A stretch of DNA of 10,234 bases. It comes from Burkholderiales bacterium (lineage in GTDB: Bacteria; Pseudomonadota; Gammaproteobacteria; Burkholderiales; Burkholderiaceae). Below, in pieces: positions 6,926 through 10,234 of this stretch. The notes under the pieces were generated by a model. It was not told the DNA's origin. It saw nothing but the letters and a program-made list of their open reading frames with translations, and made no database searches. Positions within the stretch are counted from its first letter, which is position 1. Each line of letters starts with the position of its first letter. The position numbers and the translations under genes were made by a program. Location: contig CANBQJ010000131.1 in assembly GCA_947371645.1 (NCBI GenBank), positions 1 to 10,234 of the forward strand. The letters run 5' to 3'.

Positions 6926-6933
6926 AGCTGCAA

Positions 6934-7896
6934 ATGGGGTATTCCAAATTGGTTAGGCGCGTCCTGGTCACGGCGCTGGCCATGATCGGCACGGCCGCCA
7001 TGGCCGATTATTCGAAGCTGGTGGTATTTGGCGACAGCATGTCCGATACCCATCGCCTGTATGACTACACGACCGCCAACTGGGGTGAGTCGGACCCGGG
7101 CCCGCCCAATTACGACGGCCGATTCTCGGATGGCCCTGTGGCCGTCGAATACCTGGCGAAGAGCCTGCAGTTGCCCCTGGTGAACTACGCCTTTGCCGGC
7201 GCCACCAGCGGCTACGACACCCTGCTGCTGGTGTCCGAAGGCATGCTCACGCAGATCAACGAGTACCTGGCGGCACCTGGTGTGGTGCCCCCTGTGGCCA
7301 CGGTGTCCAACTACCTGATCAAACCGTCCAAGCCCAAGGTGGATCCGGACGCCCTGCACATGATCTGGACCGGCCCTGACGACTTCTACCGTCTGCTGAT
7401 CGGCATGACCGGCCTGACTGGCTACTCGGTGGTCGACAACGTCAAGAGCGCGGTGGGCAGCCTGTACGCGGCCGGGGCGCGCCAGTTCTTCATCCCCTTG
7501 ATGCCCGACATCAGCCTGACGCCCAGCGCCAAGACCCACGACCGCATCCAACCCGGCTACATCTGGTCGGCCAAGTACTGCACCGACTCCTTCCAGAAGC
7601 TGCTGGTGAAGGCCATTGCCGATATGCGGGTCAAGTACCCTGACGCCAAGATCATGTCCCATGACACCCTGACCTTCATGCGTGACCAGTTCACCAAGGT
7701 CAAGGCCGAAGGCAAGAACCTGACCGACACCTGCCGCAAGGAAGGCCCGTTCGATCCGAACAAGCTGTCCACAGGTGCCGCCACGGCTTGCGCCAACCCG
7801 GAGAACTATGTTTTCTGGGACGGCAACCACCCCACAAGCTGGGTCAACAAGGTCCTGGCAGACGAGTGGTTCCAGGCGATCGGCGCCCAGCGTTGA
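6934..7896 (+). CDS. Secreted SGNH/GDSL-type hydrolase, second of a tandem pair
   Basis: 320 residues from the ATG at 6934, chosen over the in-frame ATG at 6922 because GGAG (6924-6927) lies six bases before it and because MGYSKLV then aligns with MGYTFTV of the upstream paralogue. The signal peptide ends at Ala24 (AMA before DYSKLV). The motifs match the upstream gene: GDSMSDTHR with Ser35, YAFAGATSG, WTGPDDFY with Gly147/Asp149/Asp150, IMSHDTLTFMR, and FWDGNHPTSW with Asp296 and His299. The two proteins are roughly 55-60% identical by eye; the first 18 mature residues are identical, while the DNA there differs at many synonymous positions, so the duplication is not recent. Block III again has Asp where SGNH enzymes have Asn. 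Predicted periplasmic or extracellular ester hydrolase; substrate unknown. It ends at a strong terminator, converging on rpiA. Confidence 0.88.
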   Translation: MGYSKLVRRVLVTALAMIGTAAMADYSKLVVFGDSMSDTHRLYDYTTANWGESDPGPPNYDGRFSDGPVAVEYLAKSLQLPLVNYAFAGATSGYDTLLLVSEGMLTQINEYLAAPGVVPPVATVSNYLIKPSKPKVDPDALHMIWTGPDDFYRLLIGMTGLTGYSVVDNVKSAVGSLYAAGARQFFIPLMPDISLTPSAKTHDRIQPGYIWSAKYCTDSFQKLLVKAIADMRVKYPDAKIMSHDTLTFMRDQFTKVKAEGKNLTDTCRKEGPFDPNKLSTGAATACANPENYVFWDGNHPTSWVNKVLADEWFQAIGAQR

Positions 7897-7911
7897 GCTG
7901 AACGCCGCCCC

Positions 7912-7941
7912 AAAACCCCGGCCTTCCTGCCGGGGTTTTTT
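7912..7941 (+). terminator. Strong, probably bidirectional intrinsic terminator between GDSL gene and rpiA
   Basis: AAAACCCCGGC (7912-7922) pairs with GCCGGGGTTTT (7929-7939) around loop CTTCCT, followed by a total of six T (7936-7941). On the - strand the A-run 7912-7915 becomes a short U-tract, so the same hairpin can stop rpiA transcription, whose stop codon is at 7946-7948. It lies 15 bases after the GDSL stop. Confidence 0.92.
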
Positions 7942-7945
7942 CATT

Positions 7946-8623
7946 TCAGAACGTGAGCGTCCTGACGCCAGCCGCGGTGCCCAGCAGACACACCGAGGCC
8001 TTGTTCCGCGCGAACACGCCCACCGTCACCACCCCAGGGATCTGGTTGACCTGGGCTTCGAAGCCTGCCGGATCGGTGATCTGCAGGCCCTTCACGTCAA
8101 CAATCAGGTTGCCGTTGTCCGTGGTCACGCCTTCACGCACGCTGCCCGTCCCGCCCAGCTTGGCGAACGCACGGATCACCTGCGCCGCGGCCATGGGGAT
8201 CACCTCCACCGGCAGCGGGAAGCGGCCCAGGGTCTGGACCAGCTTGGATTCGTCGGCGATGCACACGAACTGCGCGGCCAGCTCTGCCACGATCTTCTCG
8301 CGCGTGAGCGCCGCGCCGCCGCCCTTGATCATGTTGCCGCCGTGGTCAACCTCGTCGGCACCGTCCACGTACACACCCAGGCCCTCCACAGACTCGGCGG
8401 GCAGCACGGCCACGCCCAGCGCCTGCAGGCGCTCGGTGCTGCGCACAGAGCTGGACACGGCACCTCGCACGCGTTGCGGGTCGGCCTGGAGCGCCTCGCC
8501 CAGGGCGTCGATGAACTTGTCCACCGTGGAGCCCGTGCCCACACCCACGATGCAGCCTGCCGGCACGTAATCCAGGGCTGCACGGCCCACCAGGGTCTTG
8601 AGTTCGTCTTGGGTCATGCTCAT
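7946..8623 (-). CDS. rpiA: Ribose-5-phosphate isomerase A
   Basis: 225 residues, normal length for RpiA. Cytosolic enzyme of the non-oxidative pentose phosphate pathway that interconverts ribose 5-phosphate and ribulose 5-phosphate. Visible motifs: the phosphate-binding loop [11 protein letters not shown] (27-37), [10 protein letters not shown] with Asp87 and Asp90, and [11 protein letters not shown] with Lys100 and Glu109. These correspond to the catalytic and binding residues Asp81, Asp84, Lys94 and Glu103 of the E. coli enzyme. The first ATG (MSMTQDEL) is taken; a second ATG two codons later is possible. The region before it carries two copies of an AAGAAGA-containing repeat that may serve as a weak Shine-Dalgarno sequence. 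It follows the DUF1624 gene by 51 bases on the same strand, probably in one transcript, and ends next to the shared terminator. Confidence 0.97.
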   Translation of the reverse strand: MSMTQDELKTLVGRAALDYVPAGCIVGVGTGSTVDKFIDALGEALQADPQRVRGAVSSSVRSTERLQALGVAVLPAESVEGLGVYVDGADEVDHGGNMIKGGGAALTREKIVAELAAQFVCIADESKLVQTLGRFPLPVEVIPMAAAQVIRAFAKLGGTGSVREGVTTDNGNLIVDVKGLQITDPAGFEAQVNQIPGVVTVGVFARNKASVCLLGTAAGVRTLTF

Positions 8624-8633
8624 GTCGTCACAC

Positions 8634-8655
8634 TCTTCTTGAAATCTTCTTGAAA
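8634..8655 (-). repeat. Perfect tandem 11-bp repeat before rpiA
   Basis: TCTTCTTGAAA occurs twice head to tail (8634-8644, 8645-8655). Read on the rpiA strand the unit is TTTCAAGAAGA, so two purine-rich AAGAAGA stretches precede the gene. The nearer one ends 10 bases before the ATG and is the only Shine-Dalgarno-like sequence there. The repeat fills much of the 51-base gap between the DUF1624 gene and rpiA. Confidence 0.7.
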
Positions 8656-8674
8656 GTCGGGGGCACGGGCCCGA

Positions 8675-9493
8675 TCACATTGGAATGGGCAGGCCAACCC
8701 ACCACATCCAGCCGGCCAGCAGGGCCAGCATCACGGGCTGGTGCACCATGTAAAAAGTCAGGCTCCATTGGCCCAGCTTGACCAGCAGGCGCCAGGGCAT
8801 GCGCGCCAGGCCATGATTGTCGCCGCTGCCGCCCGCATCCGCGGCCCCACCCAGCCACTGCGGCCGCTGCGCCATCAGCCACTGGGTGCCCGCCAGGCCC
8901 CACCACATCACGCCCAGCCAGGGCAGCACCGGCACGAAGTCTTCGGTGACGGGCTTGTGTGTGACGAAGCCCATCCAGTCGGTGGCGCGGCTGTCAAACC
9001 AGGGGTCTGCCCACAGCCGGGGCGCGGCCACCGCCAGCAGGCCCAGGGGCCACAACCAGTGACGCCAGCGGGCGGTGAGGCGCGCGATGATCAGCATCAG
9101 GGCCATGCCGTGCAGCACGCCAAACGAGATGTAGCTGTGCGGGAACATCCACCAGCTGCCCAGCGTGACCAGGAGGGCGCAGCCCATCACCTGGGCCCAG
9201 CGGCGCCAGAACCGCGCCCAGCTCTGGCCCTGCGCCGTGGCCACGGCCTGGCCTGCGCCAGCGCACAGCAAGAAGGTGGACAGGATCAGCGTGCGCTGGG
9301 TAAGCCAGACCGGGTCATGGTAGAAATCGATGCGCAGCAGGCGCCAGTTGCTCAGGTCGAAACTGAAATGGAAGCAGGCCATCCAGATCAGGGCGGCACC
9401 ACGCAAACCGTCGATGCGGTCAAAACGCGGGGTCGCACCCGTGCTGCCGGCCCTGCCCGCACCGGGGGTTCGGGGTCGCGTAAATGTCGGCAT
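8675..9493 (-). CDS. DUF1624 (heparan-alpha-glucosaminide N-acetyltransferase-like) membrane protein
   Basis: 272 residues. A Pro/Gly/Arg-rich cytoplasmic start is followed by the family signature RFDRIDGLRG (23-32) leading into the first membrane helix with WMACFHFSFDLS (His42). Further hydrophobic segments lie at about 68-87, 101-117, 122-137, 144-158, 185-208 and 245-270. FGVLHG (His128), LPWLGVMWWG and FYMVHQP are further family-type motifs. The fold is related to membrane acyltransferases such as HGSNAT and the OpgC/Acyl_transf_3 group, so an acyl transfer role at the inner membrane is possible, but substrate and reaction are unknown. A stretch at about 214-229 is Gly/Ala-rich and looks like a loop insertion. 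The gene is divergent from rlhA and 51 bases upstream of rpiA on the same strand. No clear Shine-Dalgarno sequence precedes the ATG. Confidence 0.85.
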   Translation of the reverse strand: MPTFTRPRTPGAGRAGSTGATPRFDRIDGLRGAALIWMACFHFSFDLSNWRLLRIDFYHDPVWLTQRTLILSTFLLCAGAGQAVATAQGQSWARFWRRWAQVMGCALLVTLGSWWMFPHSYISFGVLHGMALMLIIARLTARWRHWLWPLGLLAVAAPRLWADPWFDSRATDWMGFVTHKPVTEDFVPVLPWLGVMWWGLAGTQWLMAQRPQWLGGAADAGGSGDNHGLARMPWRLLVKLGQWSLTFYMVHQPVMLALLAGWMWWVGLPIPM

Positions 9494-9530
9494 GGCGTTA
9501 GTATCCGCGCTTTGCCGCGCCTGCCGACAT
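9484..9530. promoter_or_regulatory. 9-bp inverted repeat across the divergent DUF1624/rlhA start region
   Basis: ATGTCGGCA (9484-9492) and TGCCGACAT (9522-9530) are exact reverse complements separated by 29 bases. The left arm overlaps the DUF1624 start codon (9491-9493 on the - strand), and the right arm overlaps the rlhA start codon (9529-9531). Only 35 bases separate the genes, so any promoters must overlap each other or the coding ends. TAGTAT (9499-9504) is a weak -10-like match for rlhA, without a good -35. Confidence 0.4.
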
Positions 9531-10234
9531 GCCCAGCCACCGCCACCACATCGAACTGCTCGCCCCCGCCAAGACCGCCGACATCGGCATCGAGGCCGTC
9601 AACCATGGCGCAGACGCGATCTACATTGGCGGCCCGTCGTTTGGTGCACGCAGCAACGCCAGCAACGAGGTGGCCGACATCGCCCGCCTGGTGCAGCACG
9701 CCCACCGCTACCACGCTCGGGTGTTCACCACGCTCAACACCATCTTGCGCGACGACGAGCTGGAAGGTGCCCGCACGCTGATCTGGCAGCTCTACGACGC
9801 CGGCGTGGACGCCCTGATCGTGCAGGACATGGGGCTGTTGGAGCTGGACCTGCCCCCCATCCAGCTGCACGCCAGCACGCAAACCGACATCCGCACGGTT
9901 GAAAAGGCCAAGTTCCTGCAAGACGTGGGCTTCAGCCAGATCGTGCTGGCCCGCGAACTGACGCTGCCCCAGATCCAGGAAATCGCCGACGCCACCCACT
10001 GCGCCATCGAGTTCTTCATCCACGGCGCCCTGTGCGTGGCCTACAGCGGCCAGTGCTTCATCAGCCACGCCCACACCGGCCGCAGCGCCAACCGGGGCGA
10101 TTGCTCCCAGGCCTGCCGCCTGCCCTACAACGTGACCGATGGCGCCGGCCAGGTGGTGGCCTTCGAGCAGCACGTGCTGTCCATGAAGGACAACGACCAG
10201 AGCGCCAACCTGCGCGCCTTGATCGACGCGGGCG
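9529..10234 (+). CDS. rlhA: 23S rRNA hydroxylase RlhA, U32 peptidase-like family (3' end outside window)
   Basis: The first 235 codons of an open frame that runs past the window end. The sequence closely resembles E. coli RlhA (YdcP): ELLAPAKTADIG, HGADAIYIGGPSFGAR, FTTLNTILRDDELE, VQDMGLLELDLPPIQLHAST and HGALCVAYSGQC. Four cysteines, Cys169, Cys176, Cys192 and Cys196 (in RGDCSQAC), match the iron-sulfur cluster pattern of U32-type RNA hydroxylases. Family knowledge: RlhA adds 5-hydroxycytidine at position 2501 of 23S rRNA in E. coli, with prephenate as a needed metabolite; these proteins were formerly annotated as U32 peptidases or collagenases. The ATG at 9529 gives MPSHRHHIELLAPA, in register with family members. 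No strong Shine-Dalgarno sequence is visible. The C-terminal part is not in the window. Confidence 0.92.
   Translation, partial: MPSHRHHIELLAPAKTADIGIEAVNHGADAIYIGGPSFGARSNASNEVADIARLVQHAHRYHARVFTTLNTILRDDELEGARTLIWQLYDAGVDALIVQDMGLLELDLPPIQLHASTQTDIRTVEKAKFLQDVGFSQIVLARELTLPQIQEIADATHCAIEFFIHGALCVAYSGQCFISHAHTGRSANRGDCSQACRLPYNVTDGAGQVVAFEQHVLSMKDNDQSANLRALIDAG

Larger units (their letters stand above)
6620..6933. other. Repeat-rich, AT-richer intergenic region between the two GDSL genes
   Basis: The longest non-coding stretch in the window, 314 bases, and visibly richer in A and T than its surroundings. I see no convincing gene in it on either strand. In order it holds a strong hairpin (6637-6666), two GGTTAAC sites (6701-6721), a short dyad ACACCT/AGGTGT (6745-6767), CACCTG repeated at 6746, 6787 and 6812, a direct repeat GAACCCCC (6842-6860), a candidate promoter (6873-6899), and an inverted repeat reaching the ribosome binding site (6881-6925). 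This layout suggests that the second GDSL gene has its own regulated promoter. Confidence 0.7.

Noticed and set aside
6922..6933. Start of the second GDSL gene at the ATG at 6922
   Set aside because: Its own upstream sequence has no Shine-Dalgarno match, and the GGAG at 6924-6927 lies inside it; the ATG at 6934 has ideal spacing and aligns with the paralogue.
7775..8653. 292-codon + strand frame opposite rpiA
   Set aside because: Antisense to a complete rpiA with all catalytic residues; it also crosses the strong terminator at 7912-7941.
8741..9781. 346-codon + strand frame opposite DUF1624 and running into rlhA
   Set aside because: It overlaps the membrane protein gene and the in-frame start of rlhA in another frame; the product is low-complexity and has no domain.

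Overview
The window is GC-rich, densely coding bacterial chromosome. Gene content and protein sequence suggest a betaproteobacterium of the order Burkholderiales, probably Comamonadaceae or a near relative. That placement is inferred from protein resemblance and base composition; no rRNA or other marker is present. There is no tRNA, rRNA, insertion sequence, CRISPR array or phage gene.

Left part (1-5576, all + strand). The window opens inside a FixJ-type response regulator (1-456), closed by a clear intrinsic terminator (501-530). A run of housekeeping genes with short gaps follows: folD (567-1427), an M3 oligopeptidase A-like metallopeptidase (1485-3551), a secreted DUF4124/glutaredoxin-like protein (3592-4224) and a flavoprotein of the HI0933/TIGR03862 type (TTG start at 4275, to 5576). 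The spacing suggests one transcription unit, although only the flavoprotein has an evident ribosome binding site.

Middle part (5577-7941, + strand). This is the most distinctive region. Two tandem paralogous genes (5645-6619 and 6934-7896) encode secreted SGNH/GDSL-type hydrolases about 320 residues long. They keep the Ser, Gly and Asp-x-x-His blocks, but the usual Gly-x-Asn-Asp oxyanion block reads Gly-Pro-Asp-Asp in both. The leaders share a 10-base element next to the Shine-Dalgarno sequence. The gap between the genes (6620-6933) is AT-richer and full of repeats: a strong hairpin without a U-tract, duplicated GGTTAAC sites, an 11-bp-period direct repeat, a candidate promoter, and an inverted repeat covering the second gene's ribosome binding site. 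The pair ends at a strong, probably bidirectional terminator.

Right part (7946-10234). rpiA and a DUF1624 membrane protein lie on the - strand, in the order DUF1624 then rpiA, converging on the hydrolase pair. Divergent from DUF1624, only 35 bases away, starts rlhA, a U32-family protein expected to hydroxylate 23S rRNA; it runs off the window. A 9-bp inverted repeat covers both of these start codons.

Most of the window is ordinary core metabolism (one-carbon metabolism, peptide turnover, pentose phosphate pathway, rRNA modification). The tandem hydrolases with the altered oxyanion block, and their control region, are the part worth following up.
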